Part shown: positions 28,925 to 36,517 of the stretch, piece by piece
Position numbering within the stretch: position 1 is the stretch's first letter
Layout: each line of letters begins with the position of its first letter
NCBI RefSeq assembly: GCF_011290365.1
Contig: NZ_CP049786.1
Location: 2,480,001-2,544,000 of the forward strand
Direction: 5' to 3'
DNA: 64,000 bases
From: Leclercia sp. 29361
Lineage (GTDB): Bacteria > Pseudomonadota > Gammaproteobacteria > Enterobacterales > Enterobacteriaceae
Made by a program: the position numbers and the translations under genes
The notes under the pieces: generated by a model
Told to the model about the DNA's origin: nothing
The model's database searches: none
What the model saw: only the letters and a program-made list of their open reading frames with translations

Positions 28925-29133
28925 TGTCTGGTCAGTATCGATCAACGGCCTATCGGACGTACGCCGCGTTCAAATCTGTAACGACACCATCCAGCGCTCC
29001 CTTGCCTCGCCCGGCCTCGGCTACCTGAAGCCTGGCCAGCCGGCCACCGAGCTGTCCGGCGGTGAATGCCAGCGCATTAAGCTTGCCCGGGAGCTGCAGC
29101 GCGCCCTATCTGTCGACCAGGTTGAAAAAACGG
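28925..29133 (+). pseudogene. Remnant of a UvrA-like ABC ATPase gene
   Basis: The 454-bp gap between mesD and the racemase holds two pieces of a UvrA-family protein. The first, near 28931-28977, reads [15 protein letters not shown], the UvrA segment normally written [13 protein letters not shown]. The second, 28986-29111, reads [20 protein letters not shown] then IKLARELQR, the LSGGE signature region. In intact UvrA these are separated by a long stretch containing a zinc finger, so an internal deletion has occurred. Walker B is missing and no start remains. It is a dead fragment of a UvrA or UvrA2-like gene. Confidence 0.8.
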
Positions 29134-29207
29134 ATTGGCGATCTTGTGGAATAACGTCGGTCAGATCTTCTCATGGTTATTGAGCGGACGGGGATGTGGC
29201 GCTAAGG

Positions 29208-29231
29208 GTCCGCTTTGAGCGAGAAGCGGAC
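29208..29231. repeat. 24-bp dyad repeat GTCCGCT...AGCGGAC, copy 1
   Basis: GTCCGCT-TTGAGCGAGA-AGCGGAC. The arms are identical to those of the copies at 32024 and 36381. Confidence 0.75.
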
Positions 29232-29247
29232 TACAGGTTGGCAGATG

Positions 29248-29970
29248 TTACTGTTGTCGCTTTTCACTGCCGTTGACGAGTCTCCTGTAGTTTTGAATGG
29301 TCGCTCTGGAAAGGCTTGCCGCCGTATCAACGATGACAAAGCTAAAGGGATTTTCAGTTATCAGGGGGCTGAGATCTGTACAAGCAACAAGAACAGCCTC
29401 CACCTTATGGCTTTCCGCTAACGACATTAAGTTTCTCCACATTGACTGTACACCGGGGTCACCAAAGCCCTTTGTTTTAACAAACTCAATAAGCGATGTA
29501 GTCATTTCACGCAGCGCCAGGGAATCAATAACTTCTTTGCCAGAAGCTTCTATCCGCGTCTGGTAAAATCTGGCCGCCAGGGTAGGTTCTGTAGCAAGTA
29601 CGGCTACTTTAGTTGCATCAGTCGGCAGAGATTCAAGTGCGCTATCTGCGATATGCAGAAGTGGGGTACCTGCGCTTACCTCTTCCATTTCGGTAAAGTA
29701 GCAGTGTGCCAGATTACAGGGAATGACGATCAGACTTACCTTCGCCTTGACGAGCTCATCTATCCCCTGTTTCAGCGCAGCGATCATCGCATTATCATTA
29801 ATTTCCTTACCGGGCCAGAAAGGGGTTGGTAACGAGATAATATGCATTTTAGGAAAATCCATATCGTATCTCGCGCCATAGCCGATCTGACAGTCTGTCA
29901 CGAGCATATCAATGAACGGGGCCGTAGACCGGGGTCCCATACCTGCGAGCACACCTATAGAAACAGTCAT
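29248..29970 (-). CDS. Aspartate/glutamate racemase family protein
   Basis: This cytoplasmic racemase of about 240 residues belongs to the PLP-independent Asp/Glu/hydantoin family. The N-terminal VGLGMGP-like motif reads IGVLAGMGPRST. The two catalytic cysteines lie in IPCNLAHCYF (about residue 85) and LVACTDLSPL (about 196). An AAGGAG site lies nine bases before ATG 29970 and only three before ATG 29976, so the former is chosen. It has no operon partner. The likely product is a D-amino acid such as D-aspartate or D-glutamate; specificity cannot be read. Confidence 0.87.
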   Translation of the reverse strand: MTVSIGVLAGMGPRSTAPFIDMLVTDCQIGYGARYDMDFPKMHIISLPTPFWPGKEINDNAMIAALKQGIDELVKAKVSLIVIPCNLAHCYFTEMEEVSAGTPLLHIADSALESLPTDATKVAVLATEPTLAARFYQTRIEASGKEVIDSLALREMTTSLIEFVKTKGFGDPGVQSMWRNLMSLAESHKVEAVLVACTDLSPLITENPFSFVIVDTAASLSRATIQNYRRLVNGSEKRQQ

Positions 29971-30066
29971 TACCATTAACTCCTTCAGTGAGTGAACGGC
30001 ATTGCCGTTGCGTATTTAATAGAAAATTGTTAGCCAGACCGGGAGGAAGAAAAATTTCTTACATCT

Positions 30067-30612
30067 TCAATAATACAAATCCAGTTGTTCTGGTTCGTTG
30101 AGCATTTTCATTTTACCCCGGCTATCCTGTGAAAATTTAGCCATGTAGCGCACTGAGTCAATCCCAGTCACAAGGTTGTCAAGATCGGTGTTAGCAACAC
30201 GTATTGAATGGTTTTTTGCCCAGGCTGGTAGAGCATCAATATAATAGGTAAATTCAACCAGAGTTATTCCGCCCTTCCCTGTCTGATTTTTAGATATTGC
30301 TCTCACCCGTATTGTTCCATAGCAAAAATCATGCTTTTTACTGAATAATCTGCGTCCATACTCTGTTAAGTTCCAAATCTTTTTTCCCGTTTCTATATGG
30401 GGTGTTATTAATCCAGCATCGACAAGCGCCTCCATTTTTGCATTAATCCACTGGTCACTGCCAGGCTTTATAGATACCGGCCAGTGCTTTTCACCCAAAC
30501 ACAGAGGCTGTTGGTTTAAAGATTTCTCTATAAGCCTGCGATACACTTTTTCGCTATTTGCCATGCAGCAAGGCGCTATTAAAAATAATATAAGCCATGT
30601 CATGCGTTTCAA
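30067..30612 (-). CDS. Small secreted protein, unknown function (cassette gene 3)
   Basis: The 181-residue product has a Sec signal (MKRMTWLILFLIAPCCMA) and a mature region of 160 residues. The segment INAKMEALVDAGLI then YGRRLFSKK has a helix-turn pattern, and the rest is beta-rich. The TTG at 30612 overlaps the TGA of the upstream gene, implying coupling. ATG 30603 is the alternative and would remove the positive N-terminus. Base composition is more AT-rich than the core genes. It is the last of a three-gene minus-strand cassette. No family is recognised with confidence. Confidence 0.7.
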   Translation of the reverse strand: MKRMTWLILFLIAPCCMANSEKVYRRLIEKSLNQQPLCLGEKHWPVSIKPGSDQWINAKMEALVDAGLITPHIETGKKIWNLTEYGRRLFSKKHDFCYGTIRVRAISKNQTGKGGITLVEFTYYIDALPAWAKNHSIRVANTDLDNLVTGIDSVRYMAKFSQDSRGKMKMLNEPEQLDLYY

Positions 30613-31142
30613 CGAAACGTCTCCATACTCAGCGTCTGAAAGGCATCATCAACACTGTTGAATAATTGTGCGGTGAAATAACTACCCGCTGCTTCCCAGT
30701 AAAATGCTGACGTTCCAGGATCATCATTGTTGCTTACTAACCTGTAACGAGTAAATTTCACTTTTGACCTGTCGCTAATATCGCCATTACCGGCGTATTT
30801 CACCCCTCTGATTAGGTAAGCAATTCCTTTAAACCGGTGCAGTTCGACGCTGTTTACCCTGAGAGCTGAGCCAGACAATTTGAAATCTGCAAGCGTGAAA
30901 CCATCATCATCAGGAACCGGTACGATGAACCAGTTTTTTCCACTTTTTACAAAAACGGTAAGCGTTTCACTGGGATGAGATGTATTGTTGTCATAAGTCG
31001 CCATAAAGATGGAGTCAGCTATACCATCATTGTTTAAATCAAAGTTGTTAACACCTGTCTTAAGATGAATTCTGGTGTTGACATTGCAAAGAGCAAAATT
31101 GCTGACCAAAAGTGCAGCGATCAGAAGCAAAATTTTATTCAT
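30609..31142 (-). CDS. Small secreted protein with Asp-rich loop (cassette gene 2)
   Basis: The 177-residue product has a signal peptide (MNKILLLIAALLVSNFALC-N) and a mature beta-rich domain. DLNNDGIADSIF is an EF-hand/VCBS-like calcium loop. Overall it recalls CarG/CpmG-type carbapenem-immunity proteins, but that is a weak impression. ATG 31142 overlaps the TAA of the broken upstream ORF (TAATG), and its own TGA overlaps the TTG of the next gene. A longer frame starting 16 codons earlier runs into the upstream ORF and is rejected. The location is the periplasm, by inference. Confidence 0.72.
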   Translation of the reverse strand: MNKILLLIAALLVSNFALCNVNTRIHLKTGVNNFDLNNDGIADSIFMATYDNNTSHPSETLTVFVKSGKNWFIVPVPDDDGFTLADFKLSGSALRVNSVELHRFKGIAYLIRGVKYAGNGDISDRSKVKFTRYRLVSNNDDPGTSAFYWEAAGSYFTAQLFNSVDDAFQTLSMETFR

Positions 31143-31613
31143 TATGAAGGTTTCTTTAACAGTTTGAATCCAGCAACAGGCATGGCGCAACTTGCGCCGT
31201 ACTTACCATAGTTTGCCAGACTGGTTGTGTACATTAAGGGTAAGAGAAACTGCAAGCTGTGAGACATCGTTATTCCAGGGCCTTCCTGGCTCATTAAAAA
31301 CGAGTGACGCTGGGGAACTTGATTCATAAAAGATTGTAACAACTTGCCTGGTGTCAGGATACACCCTGATTTAGGGGTATTAAAAATCGTTGGTGATAAT
31401 TTCGCCGTTCTCACCAACGACAAATATATACAGATATTGCTTACGTCCGCTTCTGCTTGCCTCTGCCCCGTTCTTCTCCTGACGGGTATCTCAACCAGTG
31501 CAGTCAACTCTAAATATGGTGGTAGTGCTCTCTGGCTTTATCGCGTTAGTCTGCCTGTATCTAAAGGACCATAAATAAGAAACGATTGCACAGGACAAAA
31601 ACGATGATTTCAA
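31142..31613 (-). pseudogene. Broken first gene of the secreted-protein cassette
   Basis: Two coding-like stretches run toward 31142. The first, from about 31613, reads a hydrophobic leader (SFLSCAIVSYLWSF), then TNAIKPESTTTIFRVD, an in-frame TGA at 31491-31493, then RKQYLYIFVVGENGEIITND, stopping at 31380. One base less in the T5 run (31382-31386) would join it to NTPKSGCILTPGKLLQ...GPGITMSHSLQFLLP, which ends in KKPS-TAA. That TAA overlaps the next ATG. So the gene has one nonsense codon and one frameshift. The leader overlaps the divergent cupin start and is the least certain part. Confidence 0.6.
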
Positions 31614-31948
31614 AAGACAATGCCGAGCATTATATTTGGGGTGATAATTGCGACGGTTGGTATCTGGTTAACCGGCAGGACATGTTAATTATTCATGAAA
31701 AAATGCCTCCAGGTACGCATGAAAAGCGACATTTTCACTCTATTGCCAGACAGTTTTTTTACGTTCTTGAAGGAAACCTGACGATGGAACTGGAAGGTGA
31801 TAAACATGAAGTCAAGACCAGGCAGGGGATTGAGATCCCCCCGGGAGCAAAACATCAAGCCAGAAACGACAGCCAATCACCCGTAGAATTTATTGTCATC
31901 TCTCATCCGACAACTCGCGGAGATCGTACTGATCTCACTTCGTGTTGA
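31604..31948 (+). CDS. Single-domain cupin protein
   Basis: This 114-residue cytoplasmic cupin_2 protein shows metal-binding motif 1, HEKRHFHSIARQFFYVLEG (two His, then Gln/Glu region), and motif 2, IPPGAKHQARND, which supplies the third His. ATG 31604 lies about nine bases after AGGA; an upstream TTG at 31586 is less likely. It is transcribed away from the secreted-protein cassette. Cupins of this size are isomerases, dioxygenases or small-molecule binders; no substrate can be named. The trailing sequence to 32168 holds only a 24-bp dyad repeat. Confidence 0.82.
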   Translation: MISKDNAEHYIWGDNCDGWYLVNRQDMLIIHEKMPPGTHEKRHFHSIARQFFYVLEGNLTMELEGDKHEVKTRQGIEIPPGAKHQARNDSQSPVEFIVISHPTTRGDRTDLTSC

Positions 31949-32023
31949 TAACGGATCTCCGACAACAGATTTGACTGGATTATTAACAGAAAGCAATAGG
32001 GCTCGTAGAACGACATCAGCGAC

Positions 32024-32047
32024 GTCCGCTCCTGGCACGAAGCGGAC
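32024..32047. repeat. 24-bp dyad repeat GTCCGCT...AGCGGAC, copy 2
   Basis: GTCCGCT-CCTGGCACGA-AGCGGAC. It has the same arms and length as the copies at 29208 and 36381. Confidence 0.75.
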
Positions 32048-32168
32048 ATTATGACTCCGGCGTTTTGTCATTCGTCGGTTAACTCAATCGTTCAACATCA
32101 GGTCCAACTCTCGCTCAAATCTGCCCCTGATTTTCCGTCTCAGAGGCATACGAATAGATGTTCAAAAA

Positions 32169-34337
32169 TCAGAATGTGTAACTCATGCTGACCGAGGCGC
32201 TACGCGGTTCGCCGTAAACTGCCGAGTTATCCAGGTAGGCGTAATACTCCCGGTCGAACAGGTTGCTGATGTTCGCCTGCACCGCCAGCTGTTTAGTCAG
32301 TTGATACTGCGCGAACAGATCGACCAGCGGGTAGCTTCCCTGATACAAGCGCTGGGTCTCACCATCCGGGCCTGAGACATCCTTATAAACACGGTTCTGC
32401 CAGTTAACGCCGCCGCCCACGGTGAGCTCAGGAAGCACCGGCACCCGATAGCGGCTGAAGAGCTTCAGCTGCGTCTGCGGAGCGAAGCTATTAAAGCGCC
32501 CATCAGAATCGCTGGCGACGTACCTGGTGGCGCTGAAGGTCAGTTGCAGATTGTCGGTGACGGCGCCGTTCACTTCAAATTCAGCCCCTTTGCTCACCGC
32601 CCCTTTTGTCGCGCGATAAGCCTGCTCACTGGAGCCATTAACAAACTCGCCGCTGATGGCTTGCGCCGCATTTTCCTGTTCAATACGGAATAGAGCGATG
32701 TTAGTGGTCAGGCGACCATCCACCCAGTCGGCCTTAAGACCGCTTTCATAGTTTTTGCCGGTCACCGGCGACAACCATGCTCCCTCTTTGGTCCGTTTCG
32801 TCTGTGGTGCGAAAATAGAGGTGTAGCTCGCATAAGCGGAAAGCGTGTCGTTAATATCGTAAACAAGCCCGCCATAAGGCGTGGTGTTGTACTTGCGCAT
32901 ATTACCGCTGCTACCGTCTGAGCTGTACTGGGTATAGCGAGCCCCGACAATCAGTGACAGCGGATCGGCCAGCGAAAAACGCACTGCCGTGTAGGCCGAT
33001 TTTTGCCTGACAATATCGTCTGCATTTCGGTACCAGTCACCCCACTCAGGTTCCGCTACACTGCCGTCCCAGTTATTGTTAAATATGCCGATTTGGTCGC
33101 TGTCCAGCGGGCCATCTTTACTGAACGTCGCATTATGCTGTCGGCTGTAGCTGGCTCCTGCCATGAGCTGATGCTGACGCCCGAGTAGTTCGAATGGACC
33201 ACTGGCGTAAGAGTCGAAGGAATCCACGGTGCGCTTGCCACGATCCTTACTGCCCCAGCCGGTAGTTCCTTCCCCGGTACCGGCATCCGGATTGCCCATA
33301 ATGTAGAGCAAGGTATCGTTAAAGGTTTGTTCGCCATGCGTACCGTTTAAGCGGAAAGACCAGCCGTTATCCCAGTTGTGCGTCAGGTCAGCGAATACCT
33401 TACGCGACTCGACGGCGTAACCGGTCCAGTTCGCCGACGTATTGACGTTGCGATCGTAATGGGTGCGAGTTCCGTCACTGTACAGGCTGGGTAATCCTCC
33501 CCAGGTCGGGTTAGCTGTGTTCGTTTGTTGATAATCCCACCCCAGTGAAGCGGTGGTATTTTCTGTGAGATCGCCTTCGAGGACGCCATAGAGAAATTTC
33601 TTGCGCTTACCATATCGATCCAGCCAGCTGTCCTGGTCCTGATAACCCGCCACCACGCGTCCACGCAGGCTGCCGTCTGAATTTAGCGGGGCAGAAACAT
33701 CACCCACGTAGCGTTGTTTATTCCAGCTGCCGTAGCTGGCACTCACATTGCCGGTGACGTTTTTGCTGTCAGCGCGTTTGCGCACCATATTCACCGTGGC
33801 ACCGGGGTCGCCTGCCCCCGTCATCAGGCCAGTCGCACCACGTACGACTTCGATGCGGTCATAAATTGCCGTATCTTCCGCGGCATCACCGTAGTTCCAG
33901 GCATCCCCCATGGACGTGGGAATTTCATCGTAGGAGAAATTGGTAATGCCAAAGCCACGGGAAAAATAACTGGAGCGTTCGCTGTCGACCTGCTGGGATG
34001 AGATACCGGTGGCGTTGGTTAATACCTCATCGACCGTTTGCAAATCCTGGTCCTGAATACGCTGTCGTGTCACTACGCTAACGGATTGCGGAATGTCACG
34101 CGGCGCCATCAGCATTTTCGTCCCGGCACGGGTCGTTTTCACGGTGTAATCCTGCTGCGTATCGCCGCCTCCACTCCCCTCACCGTTCACCACGATTTCC
34201 TGTTCACTGGTGTCCTGCGCCGCATGAACAGGCGAGAGCACGGCATTCATTGCCAGCGCCAAAAGTGAAAGAGAAAACGGTTTACGCAACGCCGCTGCGG
34301 GCGATGTCCCACGGATATCCTTGCCAGAAGTTGTCAT
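32169..34337 (-). CDS. FhuE-like TonB-dependent ferric-siderophore receptor
   Basis: This outer-membrane beta-barrel receptor has 722 residues and resembles E. coli FhuE (729), the receptor for coprogen and rhodotorulate. A signal peptide ends near VHA-AQDTS. The TonB box is probably EQEIVVNG. The plug carries GTKMLMAPRDIPQSVSVV and VEVVRGATGLMTGAGDP-type motifs, followed by repeated barrel strands and a terminal aromatic (SMSYTF). A Fur-box-like site lies in the divergent promoter region shared with a YncE-like gene. It is probably a paralogue of FhuE; the exact siderophore is not known. Confidence 0.9.
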   Translation of the reverse strand: MTTSGKDIRGTSPAAALRKPFSLSLLALAMNAVLSPVHAAQDTSEQEIVVNGEGSGGGDTQQDYTVKTTRAGTKMLMAPRDIPQSVSVVTRQRIQDQDLQTVDEVLTNATGISSQQVDSERSSYFSRGFGITNFSYDEIPTSMGDAWNYGDAAEDTAIYDRIEVVRGATGLMTGAGDPGATVNMVRKRADSKNVTGNVSASYGSWNKQRYVGDVSAPLNSDGSLRGRVVAGYQDQDSWLDRYGKRKKFLYGVLEGDLTENTTASLGWDYQQTNTANPTWGGLPSLYSDGTRTHYDRNVNTSANWTGYAVESRKVFADLTHNWDNGWSFRLNGTHGEQTFNDTLLYIMGNPDAGTGEGTTGWGSKDRGKRTVDSFDSYASGPFELLGRQHQLMAGASYSRQHNATFSKDGPLDSDQIGIFNNNWDGSVAEPEWGDWYRNADDIVRQKSAYTAVRFSLADPLSLIVGARYTQYSSDGSSGNMRKYNTTPYGGLVYDINDTLSAYASYTSIFAPQTKRTKEGAWLSPVTGKNYESGLKADWVDGRLTTNIALFRIEQENAAQAISGEFVNGSSEQAYRATKGAVSKGAEFEVNGAVTDNLQLTFSATRYVASDSDGRFNSFAPQTQLKLFSRYRVPVLPELTVGGGVNWQNRVYKDVSGPDGETQRLYQGSYPLVDLFAQYQLTKQLAVQANISNLFDREYYAYLDNSAVYGEPRSASVSMSYTF

Positions 34338-34392
34338 TATTTAACCTGTTGAATGTTGTTGTTTTATGTAATGTAGTCCCTTAAATAGGAAT

Positions 34393-34411
34393 GGTAATGA
34401 TAATTATTTGC
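34393..34411. promoter_or_regulatory. Fur box between receptor and YncE-like genes
   Basis: GGTAATGATAATTATTTGC matches 15 of 19 positions of GATAATGATAATCATTATC by my count. It lies in the 160-bp divergent intergenic region, so Fe-Fur could repress both genes. Confidence 0.75.
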
Positions 34412-34497
34412 TTTATTATGTGCAGGTGGTTTTGTCAATGAAATGTAAGCAAATGTATATTTATCGTAATTCAGCACGTTGCACAGGCAGGAAGAAG

Positions 34498-35583
34498 ATG
34501 AGAAACAGGTTTGAACATATTAAAGGCAAGGTTTTAGCTGTCAGCGCCCTCACCGCTGCGTTAACCCTGAGTGCAGGCATGGTGTCAGAGATGGCTTTGG
34601 CCGCGACACCTGTGGCAATGGCTCCCGCTTCCCTTACCCAGCGAGAAGTGTCAGACGGCCTGTATGAAATGGTGTACTCCCCGGCGGCAAACGCGGTATA
34701 TGTCGCGAGCGCACAGGGTTATAAGGGCGTCAATGGTGGCGTGCTTTATCAGCTGGACCCAACAACGCTCGCCACGAAAGGTGAAACCCACACCGACTTG
34801 AAAAACTTTGGTATGGCCGCTGATGACAACGGCAAACTTTACTACACCACAAACACTCTGGACGGCGGGGTTTCAAAAGTAGATGCCCAGAGCGGTAAAG
34901 TGCTGCAACGCCTGATGTTTAAAGGCAAGGATAAAGACGGTGACCCCGTCGGCGCACGTGAAATCCTGTTTCACAAGGGCCAACTGTTTATTGGTGGGGT
35001 TGCCGATCCGGGCTTTATCTCGGTTGTGGACGCCGACACCATGACGCTAAAAACGCGCATTGAGAATGCGGGTAAGTGGGTTACCGGGATAATCTACTCA
35101 TCGTTTAACGATCGTATCTATGCAGCAAACGGCGGCGGCGAAATTCTGGTGATTAACCCCCACTCGCACAAAATTGAACAGCGCTGGACGCCAGGGGACA
35201 ACAACACCTATCTGTTTCTCAACATGGCGGAAGACCCTGCCTCAGGGCGTCTGTTCGTAACGGATGATTCGAAAGCGAAAACTACGCTGGTATTTGATGA
35301 AAAGAGCGGCAAGGTGATCAAGCGCCTGGCAGGAGATGCCCTCGGCATTAAATTTAACGCTAAGCGCAATGAGATTTATATCAGCCAGCGCGAGTCGAAA
35401 AAGGTGCTCCAGATTGATGCGAGTAGCTATGCGGTGAAAAACACCTGGCAATTCGACAACCATCCGAACAGCCTGCTCGTCTCCCCTAATGGCGACACCC
35501 TTTACGTCACCGTGAAGCAGGATTTCAACGAAGATAACACCACCAAAGGGCCGGACAGCGTAGCCCGTATTTCACTCCATTAA
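34498..35583 (+). CDS. YncE-like periplasmic beta-propeller protein
   Basis: This 361-residue YVTN-type beta-propeller has a signal peptide (after MRNRFEHIKGKV, cleaved near ALA-ATP). It resembles E. coli YncE, an iron-repressed periplasmic protein. The blade repeats include GGVLYQLDPTTLATKGE, ISVVDADTMTLKTRIENAGK and HPNSLLVSPNGDTLYVTVKQ. ATG 34498 follows AGGAAG. It is divergent from the FhuE-like receptor across a Fur box, much as yncE is divergent from the TonB-dependent receptor yncD in E. coli. The role is unknown; co-function with the receptor is inferred. Confidence 0.88.
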   Translation: MRNRFEHIKGKVLAVSALTAALTLSAGMVSEMALAATPVAMAPASLTQREVSDGLYEMVYSPAANAVYVASAQGYKGVNGGVLYQLDPTTLATKGETHTDLKNFGMAADDNGKLYYTTNTLDGGVSKVDAQSGKVLQRLMFKGKDKDGDPVGAREILFHKGQLFIGGVADPGFISVVDADTMTLKTRIENAGKWVTGIIYSSFNDRIYAANGGGEILVINPHSHKIEQRWTPGDNNTYLFLNMAEDPASGRLFVTDDSKAKTTLVFDEKSGKVIKRLAGDALGIKFNAKRNEIYISQRESKKVLQIDASSYAVKNTWQFDNHPNSLLVSPNGDTLYVTVKQDFNEDNTTKGPDSVARISLH

Positions 35584-35588
35584 AAAAA

Positions 35589-35612
35589 TAGCCATCCTGG
35601 CGCGGATGGCTA
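35589..35612 (+). terminator. Intrinsic terminator of the YncE-like gene
   Basis: TAGCCATCC-TGGCGC-GGATGGCTA lies six bases after the stop and is followed by CTCTTTAAAT. An A-run precedes it. Confidence 0.75.
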
Positions 35613-35765
35613 CTCTTTAAATATCTTGAGCAGTAATAAATCACTAAAAACAAAACGCGTTGGAATGATGGGGACGTGTGGATGCGCTCATTAAGCAAAT
35701 CGTGGCTGGTTGACACCTCAAAAGCTTAAGGAATACAAAAATCTTATTTATCCGGGAGATCACTG

Positions 35766-36239
35766 ATGAAAATGACCGAATTTGTTTATTCCGCCCTGAT
35801 TGGCCTTGTCGCCAGCTGCCGTTCCATGACGCCGATGGCGGCCATTGCTGCAGCACGCCTTAGTGGGCGCGACACCTCGGGCAAGCTCTTGCTGCTGGAC
35901 CGTCCGCTATTCAAATTTGGCGCATTAGCGATGGGTGCAGGTGAACTCTTTGGCGACAAGATGAAGTCAGCGCCAGACCGCACCGTCTTTTTGGGTTTGT
36001 CCGCACGCGTGGCCAGCGCAGGGATTGCGGGGGCTGCGCTGGCACCCAGAGGAGAAGAAAAAATCGGGGCCGCTATCGCCATCTCTGCCGCGGTGCCAAT
36101 GGCCTATGCAACGCTTGCGGCACGTAAAAAAGCCATGGCACAGATAGGCCAGACCCGAAGTGGCCTGATTGAAGACACGCTTATCGTCGCCCTTGGGGCA
36201 GCGGTGGTCTTTCTGGCAACGCGCTCAGACCGAAATTAA
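35766..36239 (+). CDS. DUF4126-type small membrane protein
   Basis: This 157-residue inner-membrane protein has about four hydrophobic segments rich in Ala and Gly (LIGLVASCRSMTPMAAIAAA, ASAGIAGAALAP, IGAAIAISAAVPMAYATLAA, ALGAAVVFLAT). The SCRSMTP motif and length suit the DUF4126 family, whose function is unknown. It ends in a basic hydrophilic tail. The ATG follows GGGAG. It sits between the YncE-like gene (separated by a terminator) and a repeat-containing gap, so it is probably transcribed alone. Confidence 0.75.
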   Translation: MKMTEFVYSALIGLVASCRSMTPMAAIAAARLSGRDTSGKLLLLDRPLFKFGALAMGAGELFGDKMKSAPDRTVFLGLSARVASAGIAGAALAPRGEEKIGAAIAISAAVPMAYATLAARKKAMAQIGQTRSGLIEDTLIVALGAAVVFLATRSDRN

Positions 36240-36380
36240 ATGCCTCCTGGCATGGATTTTCTGAAAGGGTCCTCGCAAAGTCTGAAATAACCTTATGTAA
36301 TGAATTAGGGTTGGAACGTTCTGGTATTCGAGATTTTGTAAGCTGACAACAGCCATTTTTGCGTATGAGAAACCATGAAT

Positions 36381-36404
36381 GTCCGCTGTGAGCGACAAGC
36401 GGAC
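36381..36404. repeat. 24-bp dyad repeat GTCCGCT...AGCGGAC, copy 3
   Basis: GTCCGCT-GTGAGCGACA-AGCGGAC, in the 278-bp gap upstream of the MFS gene. I see nothing else supportable in that gap. Confidence 0.75.
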
Positions 36405-36517
36405 ATTCAGTCAGCATATCTCAGGAGCTGGACACAAATCTTCTGACGAAGCTCTAAGAGCCCAAAACCATCACATCTCATATGAAGTGAAATAGTGCAC
36501 TATCCTGAGACGTTTCC

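Noticed and set aside
30609..31142. Firm naming of the secreted protein as CarG/CpmG
   Set aside because: The likeness is an impression of length and an Asp-rich loop, without a diagnostic motif I can cite.
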